From: Cladopsammia gracilis | Lineage: Eukaryota > Cnidaria > Anthozoa > Scleractinia > Dendrophylliidae | Direction: 5' to 3' | Assembly (NCBI GenBank): GCA_022457155.1 | Contig: JAJGOT010000462.1 | Coordinates: 621,238-685,237, forward strand | Length of the DNA stretch: 64,000 nt | Part shown: piece after piece, positions 35,801-50,800 of the stretch | Layout of the letters: each line of letters starts with the position of its first letter | Position numbering within the stretch: the first letter of the stretch is position 1 | Notes under the pieces: generated by a model | What the model was told of the DNA's origin: nothing | The model's database searches: none | The model's input: only the letters and a program-made list of their open reading frames with translations | Program-made: the position numbers and the translations under genes

Positions 35801-38800
35801 TAGACACAACAAAACAACTAAAAGTGTTTACCGAGCTCACGGCTGTGTGGCCGCGCGAAAACTGACAAAACCTAGCTTTCAAGATCCCGGATGTTGTTCC
35901 AACACGGCGGTCCACGGCGGGCGGACGGACACGCGCCCGCGAAACATTCCGCTAGCCATGACCATGAAAAATAACGGCGATAGGTTCTATGAGTATGGAG
36001 CTGCGCAGCCAGGCCTTCGGCCTGGCAAGTGCTCCGCTACAAAACATTCAATAGTAAACAACATGGTTTGCAGGAACGATGACTGAATGAAAGGAGTAAC
36101 TCTTCTCCATGTCGGACATCTTCTTATCATGTTTAAAATATACCATGAAAACTTTCCTACGCATGCGCATGAGTATAGGCTGCTTGAAGCCTCTTGTTCG
36201 TTAGGTTTTCGGGTGTAAATATATCGTCGAATGAATAAAAGCGTGAAGTTGAATTTGAAGAGAAATGGCATTTTGGACTAGAAGTTCAGTTAACTAACTT
36301 GAGCATGGGTGAGTGTTGCATTCTTTTGTAGACGAAGACGGTCCAAGACTGCTGCAGTCTTTTCCACCGTTTTGTGGTGGAGGTTTGGTGCAAGTTCTTG
36401 TTCTTGTTTCTATCCCCCCTCCACAAATCTTTGAACACTGGCCATACGGTCCCCAATCGGAGTAACCGCCGTTAACTACAAAAACAATGATAAAATGATT
36501 AAGAACGAAATTGTCATTTTTATAAATAATTCAGCTAGTTCATCCTCCTTACTCATAAATAATTAATCCTTTGTTTTATTGCAGTGCAAATGCAAAGGCA
36601 TGGGGCAAATTTTGTCATGAAGTCAATTGAAGAAATTCTTTACCGGAGTTGGATATTTAACCATAATAGTTTTCATAATAGTTTTTCTTTTTGGAAGATA
36701 CGAAATTTTTAACACCTAATTAAATTTACTTGGGCATGGTTTAGTATTGCATTCTCTAGTAGACAAGGTAGGTCCAAGACGGCTGCAGTCATTTCCACCG
36801 TTTCTTGGTGGGGGATTGGTGCACGTTCTGGTTCGTGTTTGTATTCCACCTCCACAAATCTTTGAACACTGGCCATACGATCCCCAATTCGAGTAACCAC
36901 CGTTAACTACAAAGACAAAGATAAAACAAATTTTAAGACATTTATAGTTTACAACTATAGTTGTAAGCTAAACGGACCCGTAGGAAAATTGGCTTCTACG
37001 AGATAAACTCGCACTTGTTAATGATCAATCCTTTGTCTGTTTAATTTTGTAGGTACTTCTTTTGGCAAATCTAAGGGTCATCAAAAAGCCTTTTAAAAAC
37101 GTTTGGAAGATATGACATTTTTAACACCTAATTTAACTTACCTGGGCATGGTTTAGTGTTACATTCTCTAGTGGACGAAGAGGGTCCAAGACGGCTGCAG
37201 TCGTTTCCACCTTTTTGCGGTGGGGGATTTGTGCAAGTTCTCGTTCTCGTTTGTATCCCTCCTCCACAAATCTTTGAACACTGGCCATACGGCCCCCAAT
37301 CCGAATAACCACCATTTACTGAAAAATAACAATGTATATACCTAATTACAAAAAGGTTGTCATAGAAATACCAAATACCAAATAGGATTAATTAGCTTAA
37401 AGATATTCACAGACTAGGAATTTTTTGCATAAATGACATATCAACAGATGTTTCATCTAAACAAACTTCTAGCAAATAGGTGAATGTATTTTATTTAATT
37501 TAACGGAATGAATAGTTTTGTTATTTTTTAAAAAAATCTCTCATTAATCCCATTAATTCCTATTTGTTATTTGCTATTCAGTTTATGAGAACGTTTTTGC
37601 AATTTAGTGTAAATAATATAACAGAAAACAACTTGAGATTTTTTGTACGAATGATGCAAACAATGCCTGCGCTAAAGAATAAATGTAACAATTGACATTC
37701 AAAAATCTAAGCAAAGCTGACAGGCTTTCTCGATGTAAAAAAAATGTTGGCCAGTGATGGAGGAAGAGGAGGTCAGATTTAGGGAAACATATGGCTTCTT
37801 TACAATAGTCAGGTAAACAAGAAACTAACTTGGAGCTCGATCTTGAATGGGGCAATAAAGACGGCATACCGGCTAGACCCGAAGAAAAGATAAAACTGTA
37901 CATGATTGCAATGAAAAACAAAACCTTATTGAAATCAAGATGGCTAACGCATTGAACTTTTGAATTTTTTCCAACATTTTTATACACTCTTGCTGCTGAC
38001 TCAGGAAATAGAAAACTGCGTGAAATTCACCTTAAACCTCTTGATTTATCGTGAAAAGGAAAATTAAAATTTCAATCCGCTCAATGTTATTATTTTGTCG
38101 TTTGCTTACCTAAACATTTGGCGCCATTACACTGCGCTGTTTCCTTGTTGGGACCAAGAACTGAGCAGTCGGCACTTCCAGGACCTGGGGGAGGATTGGT
38201 GCAAGTACGAGATCGTGAGCGGTGCCCAGCTCCGCATGCTGAAGAACACTGTGACCAAGGGCTCCACACAGAGTAGCCGCCATTCACTAAACATAACATA
38301 ACATTTATCCTTCTGGTTCTGATGGTTGAAAAGGTATCAACCGGATAAATCACCATCCAGTGGATAAACATTAACAAAACCAATTGTGTTATTCACTGGA
38401 TAGAGATTTATCCAACGGATAGCGCTTTCCACCTTTCGAACAATCGAGACCCGTACGTTACCGCACTGCTTTAGAAGTAATTTTAAAACCAGTCCATGGG
38501 TGTTATCGCCTTGTGACAATTTTCTGTTTACCCCACGTCCTCAACACGTTCGCTTGAGGAGGTTTTTTGATGAGAATAACAGATGAAAAAAAGGATAATA
38601 AACAAGAAGAACCGATCTCAAGATAGTCTGGTCAACACTTGTAATTAGTCAGCCATTTACCCTGTCTAAGCAAGAAAGAGGTACGCAATCAGCTGTACCG
38701 ATAAAGAAAACGTCAGAAACGTTCCAGCAATAGAGATATAGGAAGGGAACTTATGCAACAGATTCAAATGAAAACATCCAAAGTAATTTCTTAGCAGAAA

Positions 38801-41800
38801 ACCTTCAGTACCTTCACATCCATACACTTCCACCCTCATTGATATGTGAGCGTGCCAAGCTGTTGGTCGAAAACGGATGTAACGTGCCCTGATTGCACTG
38901 CTCAGTTCGTGATACACCACAGTATCCATGTCTGTATTTCCAACGAACTCCTGAACAAATAAGATAGGACAACATATTAAGGGAAACAATCAAGAATAGG
39001 AGAAATTTTCTTTATTACAGTTAAAAGGTAAAGTCGACTTTGGTACGTTATTAGAACCGCTGTCCCTTTTTGCTTACTTCTTACTTTCTGTCCTCAAATT
39101 GTAAGATAATCATTTTTATCTTTGAAATTAATTTAAAAAAATATTTAATTACGCCTAGGGAAACAGGTGCTTCTTACCTTACTTCCGCTTTGTCCATTTT
39201 CCTTGTAGTAATAGAAGTTGACACCGTCGGGACTGTACTGCAGTTTGTATTTAGTTACCCATTGGCCGTGGCTATTTCTGCCTTGCGTTGCTACACCAGT
39301 TACTTTGGTGTGTTGATTACCCAGATCAACCTGGAGCCATTGGTTGACATCATTTGAGCGAGCTGACCATGCCCCCTTTTTGTTTCCACTTTGTTTAAAG
39401 TAAAGTCTTCCCTGGACTGCGGCATGATTCGCATCCCACTCCGAAGAGGCTGTTATACGTGCATCCGGGATAGCGCCGGTTTCCATGCCGAGAGCATCTT
39501 GACATTCTGGAAATTGCCGAAAACACAGCATTAGAAAGTTCTCGGCAAAGTCTCACATCGCTTTTTGCCTAGATACAGCACTACAGTTTGGTTAAACTTA
39601 ATCATTCTTTATAAATATTAGTTGCTTGTATACCAAGATGTTTGATAAACATAACTTTCGGTCGTAGTTTCATTCCATTTGAAAGGTGAATTTGTTTTCC
39701 TAATGTTGTTTTCAATGTTTAGCGGAGAAATCTGTAATTTTATATTGCTTGCGGAGATGACTGATCTGCTTGGTAGATGAAATAGAATAATACAGTATTG
39801 TATCAATATTTCAAACTAATGCAAGTGCAATCAGAAGTAAAGTTTTGAACCAAACTAAGCTAAAACAGCAAGGATAATTTCGTACAGAAAAGACATCAGT
39901 ACCTTCACATCCATACACTTCCACCCTCATTGATATGTGAGAGTGCCAAGCTGTTGGTAGAAAACGGATGTAACGTGCCTTGATTGCATTGCCTAGTTTG
40001 TGATAAATCACAGTGTCCATGTCTGTATTTCCAGCAAACTCCTGAATCAAGAAGATAGAACAACTTTAGTGGAGGAATCGAGAATTGGCAAAATTTCATT
40101 TATCACAATTCTAAGGTGACGCCGACGATGGCAAGTAAATGAAACGACTGTCACATTTGCATACTTCGGGAATGTTTTGTCCCTTAAATTTTGAGTTGGT
40201 ATGGACACAAATTCTTATGGTAAGCTGGTCAACTATTTTGTATCTTGAAAATTTGTTTTCGAATTATTGAGGCCATGAAAAACATTTTAATCATTCGGCC
40301 AGACTATCTCACCTTAGTCGCGCTTTGTCCATGGTCCTTGTAGTAATAGAAGTTGACACCGTCGTGACTGTACTGCAGTTTGTATTTAGTTACCCATTGG
40401 CCGTAGCTATTTCTGCCTTGCGTTGCTACACCAGTTACTTTGGTGTGTTGATTACCCAGATCAACCTGGAGCCATTGGTTGACATCATTTGAGCGAGCTG
40501 ACCATGCCCCCTTTTTGTTTCCACTTTGTTTAAAGTAAAGTCTTCCCTGGACTGCGGCATGATTCGCATCCCACTCCGAAGAGGCTGTTATACGTGCATC
40601 CGGGATAGCGCCGGTTTCCATGCCGAGAGCATCTTGACATTCTGGAAATTGCCGAAAACACAGCATCAGAAAGTTCTCGGCAAAGTCTCACATCGCTTTT
40701 TGCCTCGATACAGCACTACAGTTTGGTTAAACTTAATCATTCTTTATAAATATTAGTTGCTTGTATACCAAGATGTTTGATAAGCATAACTTTCGGTCGT
40801 AGCTATATAGTTTCATTCCATTTGAAAGGTGAATTTGTTTTCCTAATGTTGTTTTCAATGTTTAGCGGAGAAATCTGTAATTTTATATTGCTTGCGGAGA
40901 TGACTGATCTGCTTGGTAGATGAAATAGAATAATACAGTATTGTATCAATATTTCAAACTAATGCAAGTGCAATCAGAAGTAAAGTTTTGAACCAAACTA
41001 AGCTGAAACAGCAAGGATAATTTCGTAGCGAAAAGACATCAGTACCTTCACATCCATACACTTCCACCCTCATTGATATGTGAGAGTGCCAAGCTGTTGG
41101 TAGAAAACGGATGTAACGTGCCTTGATTGCATTGCCTAGTTTGTGATAAATCACAGTGTCCATGTCTGTATTTCCAGCAAACTCCTGAATCAAGAAGATA
41201 GAACAACTTTAGTGGAGGAATCGAGAATTGGCAAAATTTCATTTATCACAATTCTAAGGTGACGCCGACGATGGCAAGTAAATGAAACGACTGTCACATT
41301 TGCATACTTCGGGAATGTTTTGTCCCTTAAATTTTGAGTTGGTATGGACACAAATTCTTATGGTAAGCTGGTCAACTATTTTGTATCTTGAAAATTTGTT
41401 TTCGAATTATTGAGGCCTGGAAAAACATTTTAATCTTTCGGCCAGACTATCTCACCTTAGTCGCGCTTTGTCCATGGTCCTTGTAGTAATAGAAGTTGAC
41501 ACCGTCGGGACTGTACTGCAGTTTGTATTTAGTTACCCATTGGCCGTAGCTATTTCTGCCTTGCGTTGCTACACCAGTTACTTTGGTGTGTTGATTACCC
41601 AGATCAACCTGGAGCCATTGGTTGACATCATTTGAGCGAGCTGACCATGCCCCCTTTTTGTTTCCACTTTGTTTAAAGTAAAGTCTTCCCTGGACTGCGG
41701 CATGATTCGCATCCCACTCCGAAGAGGCTGTTATACGTGCATCCGGGATAGCGCCGGTTTCCATGCCGAGAGCATCTTGACATTCTGGAAATTGCCGAAA

Positions 41801-44800
41801 ACACAGCATTAGAAAGTTCTCGGCAAAGTCTCACATCGCTTTTTACCTAGATGCAGCACTACAGTTTGGTTAAACTTAATCATTCTTTATAAATATTAGT
41901 TGCTTGTATACCAAGATGTTTGATAAGCATAACTTTCGGTCGTAGTTTCATTCCATTTGAAAGGTGAATTTGTTTTCCTAATGTTGTTTTCAATGTTTAG
42001 CGGAGAAATCTGTAATTTTATATTGCTTGCGGAGATGACTGATCTGCTTGGTAGATGAAATAGAATAATACAGTATTGTATCAATATTTCAAACTAATGC
42101 AAGTGCAATCAGAAGTAAAGTTTTGAACCAAACTAAGCTGAAACAGCAAGGATAATTTCGTAGCGAAAAGACATCAGTACCTTCACATCCATACACTTCC
42201 ACCCTCATTGATATGTGAGAGTGCCAAGCTGTTGGTAGAAAACGGATGTAACGTGCCTTGATTGCATTGCCTAGTTTGTGATAAATCACAGTGTCCATGT
42301 CTGTATTTCCAGCAAACTCCTGAATCAAGAAGATAGAACAACTTTAGTGGAGGAATCGAGAATTGGCAAAATTTCATTTATCACAATTCTAAGGTGACGC
42401 CGACGATGGCAAGTAAATGAAACGACTGTCACATTTGCATACTTCGGGAATGTTTTGTCCCTTAAATTTTGAGTTGGTATGGACACAAATTCTTATGGTA
42501 AGCTGGTCAACTATTTTGTATCTTGAAAATTTGTTTTCGAATTATTGAGGCCTGGAAAAACATTTTAATCTTTCGGCCAGACTATCTCACCTTAGTCGCG
42601 CTTTGTCCATGGTCCTTGTAGTAATAGAAGTTGACACCGTCGGGACTGTACTGCAGTTTGTATTTAGTTACCCATTGGCCGTAGCTATTTCTGCCTTGCG
42701 TTGCTACACCAGTTACTTTGGTGTGTTGATTACCCAGATCAACCTGGAGCCATTGGTTGACATCATTTGAGCGAGCTGACCATGCCCCCTTTTTGTTTCC
42801 ACTTTGTTTAAAGTAAAGTCTTCCCTGGACTGCGGCATGATTCGCATCCCACTCCGAAGAGGCTGTTATACGTGCATCCGGGATAGCGCCGGTTTCCATG
42901 CCGAGAGCATCTTGACATTCTGGAAATTGCCGAAAACACAGCATTAGAAAGTTCTCGGCAAAGTCTCACATCGCTTTTTACCTAGATGCAGCACTACAGT
43001 TTGGTTAAACTTAATCATTCTTTATAAATATTAGTTGCCTGTATACCAAGATGTTTGATAAGCATAACTTTCGGTCGTAGTTTCATTCCATTTGAAAGGT
43101 GAATTTGTTTTCCTAATGTTGTTTTCAATGTTTAGCGGAGAAATCTGTAATTTTATACTGCTTGCGGAGATGACTGATCTGCTTGGTAGATGAAATAGAA
43201 TAATACAGTATTGTATCAATATTTCAAACTAATGCAAGTGCAATCAGAAGTAAAGTTTTGAACCAAACTAAGCTGAAACAGCAAGGATAATTTCGTAGCG
43301 AAAAGACATCAGTACCTTCACATCCATACACTTCCACCCTCATTGATATGTGAGAGTGCCAAGCTGTTGGTAGAAAACGGATGTAACGTGCCTTGATTGC
43401 ATTGCCTAGTTTGTGATAAATCACAGTGTCCATGTCTGTATTTCCAGCAAACTCCTGAATCAAGAAGATAGAACAACTTTAGTGGAGGAATCGAGAATTG
43501 GCAAAATTTCATTTATCACAATTCTAAGGTGACGCCGACGATGGCAAGTAAATGAAACGACTGTCACATTTGCATACTTCGGGAATGTTTTGTCCCTTAA
43601 ATTTTGAGTTGGTATGGACACAAATTCTTATGGTAAGCTGGTCAACTATTTTGTATCTTGAAAATTTGTTTTCGAATTATTGAGGCCTGGAAAAACATTT
43701 TAATCTTTCGGCCAGACTATCTCACCTTAGTCGCGCTTTGTCCATGGTCCTTGTAGTAATAGAAGTTGACACCGTCGGGACTGTACTGCAGTTTGTATTT
43801 AGTTACCCATTGGCCGTAGCTATTTCTGCCTTGCGTTGCTACACCAGTTACTTTGGTGTGTTGATTACCCAGATCAACCTGGAGCCATTGGTTGACATCA
43901 TTTGAGCGAGCTGACCATGCCCCCTTTTTGTTTCCACTTTGTTTAAAGTAAAGTCTTCCCTGGACTGCGGCATGATTCGCATCCCACTCCGAAGAGGCTG
44001 TTATACGTGCATCCGGGATAGCGCCGGTTTCCATGCCGAGAGCATCTTGACATTCTGGAAATTGCCGAAAACACAGCATTAGAAAGTTCTCGGCAAAGTC
44101 TCACATCGCTTTTTGCCTCGATACAGCACTACAGTTTGGTTAAACTTAATCATTCTTTATAAATATTAGTTGCTTGTATACCAAGATGTTTGATAAGCAT
44201 AACTTTCGGTCGTAGTTTCATTCCATTTGAAAGGTGAATTTGTTTTCCTAATGTTGTTTTCAATGTTTAGCGGAGAAATCTGTAATTTTATATTGCTTGC
44301 GGAGATGACTGATCTGCTTGGTAGATGAAATAGAATAATACAGTATTGTATCAATATTTCAAACTAATGCAAGTGCAATCAGAAGTAAAGTTTTGAACCA
44401 AACTAAGCTGAAACAGCAAGGATAATTTCGTAGCGAAAAGACATCAGTACCTTCACATCCATACACTTCCACCCTCATTGATATGTGAGAGTGCCAAGCT
44501 GTTGGTAGAAAACGGATGTAACGTGCCTTGATTGCATTGCCTAGTTTGTGATAAATCACAGTGTCCATGTCTGTATTTCCAGCAAACTCCTGAATCAAGA
44601 AGATAGAACAACTTTAGTGGAGGAATCGAGAATTGGCAAAATTTCATTTATCACAATTCTAAGGTGACGCCGACGATGGCAAGTAAATGAAACGACTGTC
44701 ACATTTGCATACTTCGGGAATGTTTTGTCCCTTAAATTTTGAGTTGGTATGGACACAAATTCTTATGGTAAGCTGGTCAACTATTTTGTATCTTGAAAAT

Positions 44801-47800
44801 TTGTTTTCGAATTATTGAGGACAGGAAAAACATTTTAATCTTTCGGCCAGACTATCTCACCTTAGTCGCGCTTTGTCCATGGTCCTTGTAGTAATAGAAG
44901 TTGACACCGTCGGGACTGTACTGCAGTTTGTATTTAGTTACCCATTGGCCGTAGCTATTTCTGCCTTGCGTTGCTACACCAGTTACTTTGGTGTGTTGAT
45001 TACCCAGATCAACCTGGAGCCATTGGTTGACATCATTTGAGCGAGCTGACCATGCCCCCTTTTTGTTTCCACTTTGTTTAAAGTAAAGTCTTCCCTGGAC
45101 TGCGGCATGATTCGCATCCCACTCCGAAGAGGCTGTTATACGTGCATCCGGGATAGCGCCGGTTTCCATGCCGAGAGCATCTTGACATTCTGGAAATTGC
45201 CGAAAACACAGCATTAGAAAGTTCTCGGCAAAGTCTCACATCGCTTTTTGCCTCGATACAGCACTACAGTTTGGTTAAACTTAATCATTCTTTATAAATA
45301 TTAGTTGCTTGTATACCAAGATGTTTGATAAGCATAACTTTCGGTCGTAGTTTCATTCCATTTGAAAGGTGAATTTGTTTTCCTAATGTTGTTTTCAATG
45401 TTTAGCGGAGAAATCTGTAATTTTATATTGCTTGCGGAGATGACTGATCTGCTTGGTAGATGAAATAGAATAATACAGTATTGTATCAATATTTCAAACT
45501 AATGCAAGTGCAATCAGAAGTAAAGTTTTGAACCAAACTAAGCTGAAACAGCAAGGATAATTTCGTAGCGAAAAGACATCAGTACCTTCACATCCATACA
45601 CTTCCACCCTCATTGATATGTGAGAGTGCCAAGCTGTTGGTAGAAAACGGATGTAACGTGCCTTGATTGCATTGCCTAGTTTGTGATAAATCACAGTGTC
45701 CATGTCTGTATTTCCAGCAAACTCCTGAATCAAGAAGATAGAACAACTTTAGTGGAGGAATCGAGAATTGGCAAAATTTCATTTATCACAATTCTAAGGT
45801 GACGCCGACGATGGCAAGTAAATGAAACGACTGTCACATTTGCATACTTCGGGAATGTTTTGTCCCTTAAATTTTGAGTTGGTATGGACACAAATTCTTA
45901 TGGTAAGCTGGTCAACTATTTTGTATCTTGAAAATTTGTTTTCGAATTATTGAGGACAGGAAAAACATTTTAATCTTTCGGCCAGACTATCTCACCTTAG
46001 TCGCGCTTTGTCCATGGTCCTTGTAGTAATAGAAGTTGACACCGTCGGGACTGTACTGCAGTTTGTATTTAGTTACCCATTGGCCGTAGCTATTTCTGCC
46101 TTGCGTTGCTACACCAGTTACTTTGGTGTGTTGATTACCCAGATCAACCTGGAGCCATTGGTTGACATCATTTGAGCGAGCTGACCATGCCCCCTTTTTG
46201 TTTCCACTTTGTTTAAAGTAAAGTCTTCCCTGGACTGCGGCATGATTCGCATCCCACTCCGAAGAGGCTGTTATACGTGCATCCGGGATAGCGCCGGTTT
46301 CCATGCCGAGAGCATCTTGACATTCTGGAAATTGCCGAAAACACAGCATTAGAAAGTTCTCGGCAAAGTCTCACATCGCTTTTTGCCTCGATACAGCACT
46401 ACAGTTTGGTTAAACTTAATCATTCTTTATAAATATTAGTTGCTTGTATACCAAGATGTTTGATAAGCATAACTTTCGGTCGTAGTTTCATTCCATTTGA
46501 AAGGTGAATTTGTTTTCCTAATGTTGTTTTCAATGTTTAGCGGAGAAATCTGTAATTTTATATTGCTTGCGGAGATGACTGATCTGCTTGGTAGATGAAA
46601 TAGAATAATACAGTATTGTATCAATATTTCAAACTAATGCAAGTGCAATCAGAAGTAAAGTTTTGAACCAAACTAAGCTGAAACAGCAAGGATAATTTCG
46701 TAGCGAAAAGACATCAGTACCTTCACATCCATACACTTCCACCCTCATTGATATGTGAGAGTGCCAAGCTGTTGGTAGAAAACGGATGTAACGTGCCTTG
46801 ATTGCATTGCCTAGTTTGTGATAAATCACAGTGTCCATGTCTGTATTTCCAGCAAACTCCTGAATCAAGAAGATAGAACAACTTTAGTGGAGGAATCGAG
46901 AATTGGCAAAATTTCATTTATCACAATTCTAAGGTGACGCCGACGATGGCAAGTAAATGAAACGACTGTCACATTTGCATACTTCGGGAATGTTTTGTCC
47001 CTTAAATTTTGAGTTGGTATGGACACAAATTCTTATGGTAAGCTGGTCAACTATTTTGTATCTTGAAAATTTGTTTTCGAATTATTGAGGCCATGAAAAA
47101 CATTTTAATCTTTCGGCCAGACTATCTCACCTTAGTCGCGCTTTGTCCATGGTCCTTGTAGTAATAGAAGTTGACACCGTCGGGACTGTACTGCAGTTTG
47201 TATTTAGTTACCCATTGGCCGTAGCTATTTCTGCCTTGCGTTGCTACACCAGTTACTTTGGTGTGTTGATTACCCAGATCAACCTGGAGCCATTGGTTGA
47301 CATCATTTGAGCGAGCTGACCATGCCCCCTTTTTGTTTCCACTTTGTTTAAAGTAAAGTCTTCCCTGGACTGCGGCATGATTCGCATCCCACTCCGAAGA
47401 GGCTGTTATACGTGCATCCGGGATAGCGCCGGTTTCCATGCCGAGAGCATCTTGACATTCTGGGAATTGCCGAAAACACAGCATTAGAAAGTTCTCGGCA
47501 AAGTCTCACATCGCTTTTTGCCTCGATACAGCACTACAGTTCGGTTAAACTTAATCATTCTTTATAAATATTAGTTGCTTGTATACCAAGATGTTTGATA
47601 AGCATAACTTTCGGTCGTAGTTTCATTCCATTTGAAAGGTGAATTTGTTTTCCTAATGTTGTTTTCAATGTTTAGCGGAGAAATCTGTAATTTTATATTG
47701 CTTGCGGAGATGACTGATCTGCTTGGTAGATGAAATAGAATAATACAGTATTGTATCAATATTTCAAACTAATGCAAGTGCAATCAGAAGTAAAGTTTTG

Positions 47801-50800
47801 AACCAAACTAAGCTGAAACAGCAAGGATAATTTCGTAGCGAAAAGACATCAGTACCTTCACATCCATACACTTCCACCCTCATTGATATGTGAGAGTGCC
47901 AAGCTGTTGGTAGAAAACGGATGTAACGTGCCTTGATTGCATTGCCTAGTTTGTGATAAATCACAGTGTCCATGTCTGTATTTCCAGCAAACTCCTGAAT
48001 CAAGAAGATAGAACAACTTTAGTGGAGGAATCGAGAATTGGCAAAATTTCATTTATCACAATTCTAAGGTGACGCCGACGATGGCAAGTAAATGAAACGA
48101 CTGTCACATTTGCATACTTCGGGAATGTTTTGTCCCTTAAATTTTGAGTTGGTATGGACACAAATTCTTATGGTAAGCTGGTCAACTATTTTGTATCTTG
48201 AAAATTTGTTTTCGAATTATTGAGGCCATGAAAAACATTTTAATCTTTCGGCCAGACTATCTCACCTTAGTCGCGCTTTGTCCATGGTCCCTGTAGTAAT
48301 AGAAGTTGACACCGTCGGGACTGTACTGCAGTTTGTATTTAGTTACCCATTGGCCGTAGCTATTTCTGCCTTGCGTTGCTACACCAGTTACTTTGGTGTG
48401 TTGATTACCCAGATCAACCTGGAGCCATTGGTTGACATCATTTGAGCGAGCTGACCATGCCCCCTTTTTGTTTCCACTTTGTTTAAAGTAAAGTCTTCCC
48501 TGGACTGCGGCATGATTCGCATCCCACTCCGAAGAGGCTGTTATACGTGCATCCGGGATAGCGCCGGTTTCCATGCCGAGAGCATCTTGACATTCTGGAA
48601 ATTGCGGAAAACACAGCATTAGAAAGTTCTCGGCAAAGTCTCACAGCGCTTTTTGCCTAGATACAGCACTACAGTTTGGTTAAACTTAATCATTCTTTAT
48701 AAATATTAGTTGCTTGTATACCAAGATGTTTGATAAGCATAACTTTCGGTCGTAGTTTCATTCCATTTGAAAGGTGAATTTGTTTTCCTAATGTTGTTTT
48801 CAATGTTTAGCGGAGAAATCTGTAATTTTATATTGCTTGCGGAGATGACTGATCTGCTTGGTAGATGAAATAGAATAATACAGTATTGTATCAATATTTC
48901 AAACTAATGCAAGTGCAATCAGAAGTAAAGTTTTGAACCAAACTAAGCTGAAACAGCAAGGATAATTTCGTAGCGAAAAGACATCAGTACCTTCACATCC
49001 ATACACTTCCACCCTCATTGATATGTGAGAGTGCCAAGCTGTTGGTAGAAAACGGATGTAACGTGCCTTGATTGCATTGCCTAGTTTGTGATAAATCACA
49101 GTGTCCATGTCTGTATTTCCAGTAAACTCCTGAATCAAGAAGATAGAGCAACTTTAGTGGAGGAATCGAGAATTGGCAAAATTTCATTTATCACAATTCT
49201 AAGGTGACGCCGACGATGGCAAGTAAATGAAACGACTGTCACATTTGCATACTTCGGGAATGTTTTGTCCCTTAAATTTTGAGTTGGTATGGACACAAAT
49301 TCTTATGTAGGCTCGATTTCCGCCGCTTTCTCGAGTCCGGTCTCTGAGCCTCCCCGAGAAGAACGGCTGGACGCGTGGGCCACCGATTGTGTCTGTGACG
49401 TAAATTCAAAATTTAATTTATACATCGCTACTGATCACCGGATATGTCAAACACAAGTGATGTTGCGCCAGATCTTGTCATTATGTATATGAGTGTGAAA
49501 TACAGTGAGCTTCATCCATAGCAATGAGGCACAATCTCTCTTCATAGACTTCACTCGACAACATCTTCCTCCATCTATCACAACACAAAAATGACTCCGG
49601 TGATCCAAAGACGATCTCGCAGTCTCCCCTTTCAACGGCTTTTTTCGCCTCCTCGACCTTTTGATCTCAGAGACCGGACGCGAGAAAGCGGCGGAAATCG
49701 AGCCTACCATTAGCGAAGTCAGGGGTGAAATAACGACAGCAATGGACTTAAAACTCGTTTCTTGCACAATATCGAAAATCATTGGTGCGGATTGGAAAAT
49801 AAGGGACTTTCCTGATCCCGAAGGTTGAATAACGATCAAATCTTCAAGGTCAACCAGCTTTCCAGCGCTCTCCGTTATAAAACGTTGAGATTATCAGGTT
49901 TAAATCTCTCTACAACACGATCACACGCCAAATCAAACAACACCTTCACATCCGTCATTTTGAAATTATGCTCTAGAAAAATAATTTATTCGCCTGCTCG
50001 ATTTAAGCAGGTAAGCTTCTGATTGGAGCAAATTAACAATAACAAGTTCACGCGTCCAGCCGTCTTTTCGGGGGAGGAGCGCGGGCTCATTTCCCGAACA
50101 GCGGCTGGTAGTCGAGCCTAATTCTTATGGTAAGCTGGTCAACTATTTTGTATCTTGAAAATTTGTTTTCGAATTATTGAGGCCATGAAAAACATTTTAA
50201 TCTTTCGGCCAGACTATCTCACCTTAGTCGCGCTTTGTCCATGGTCCTTGTAGTAATAGAAGTTGACACCGTCGGGACTGTACTGCAGTTTGTATTTAGT
50301 TACCCATTGGCCGTAGCTATTTCTGCCTTGCGTTGCTACACCAGTTACTTTGGTGTGTTGATTACCCAGATCAACCTGGAGCCATTGGTTGACATCATTT
50401 GAGCGAGCTGACCATGCCCCCTTTTTGTTTCCACTTTGTTTAAAGTAAAGTCTTCCCTGGACTGCGGCATGATTCGCATCCCACTCCGAAGAGGCTGTTA
50501 TACGTGCATCCGGGATAGCGCCGGTTTCCATGCCGAGAGCATCTTGACATTCTGGGAATTGCCGAAAACACAGCATTAGAAAGTTCTCGGCAAAGTCTCA
50601 CATCGCTTTTTGCCTCGATACAGCACTACAGTTCGGTTAAACTTAATCATTCTTTATAAATATTAGTTGCTTGTATACCAAGATGTTTGATAAGCATAAC
50701 TTTCGGTCGTAGTTTCATTCCATTTGAAAGGTGAATTTGTTTTCCTAATGTTGTTTTCAATGTTTAGCGGAGAAATCTGTAATTTTATATTGCTTGCGGA

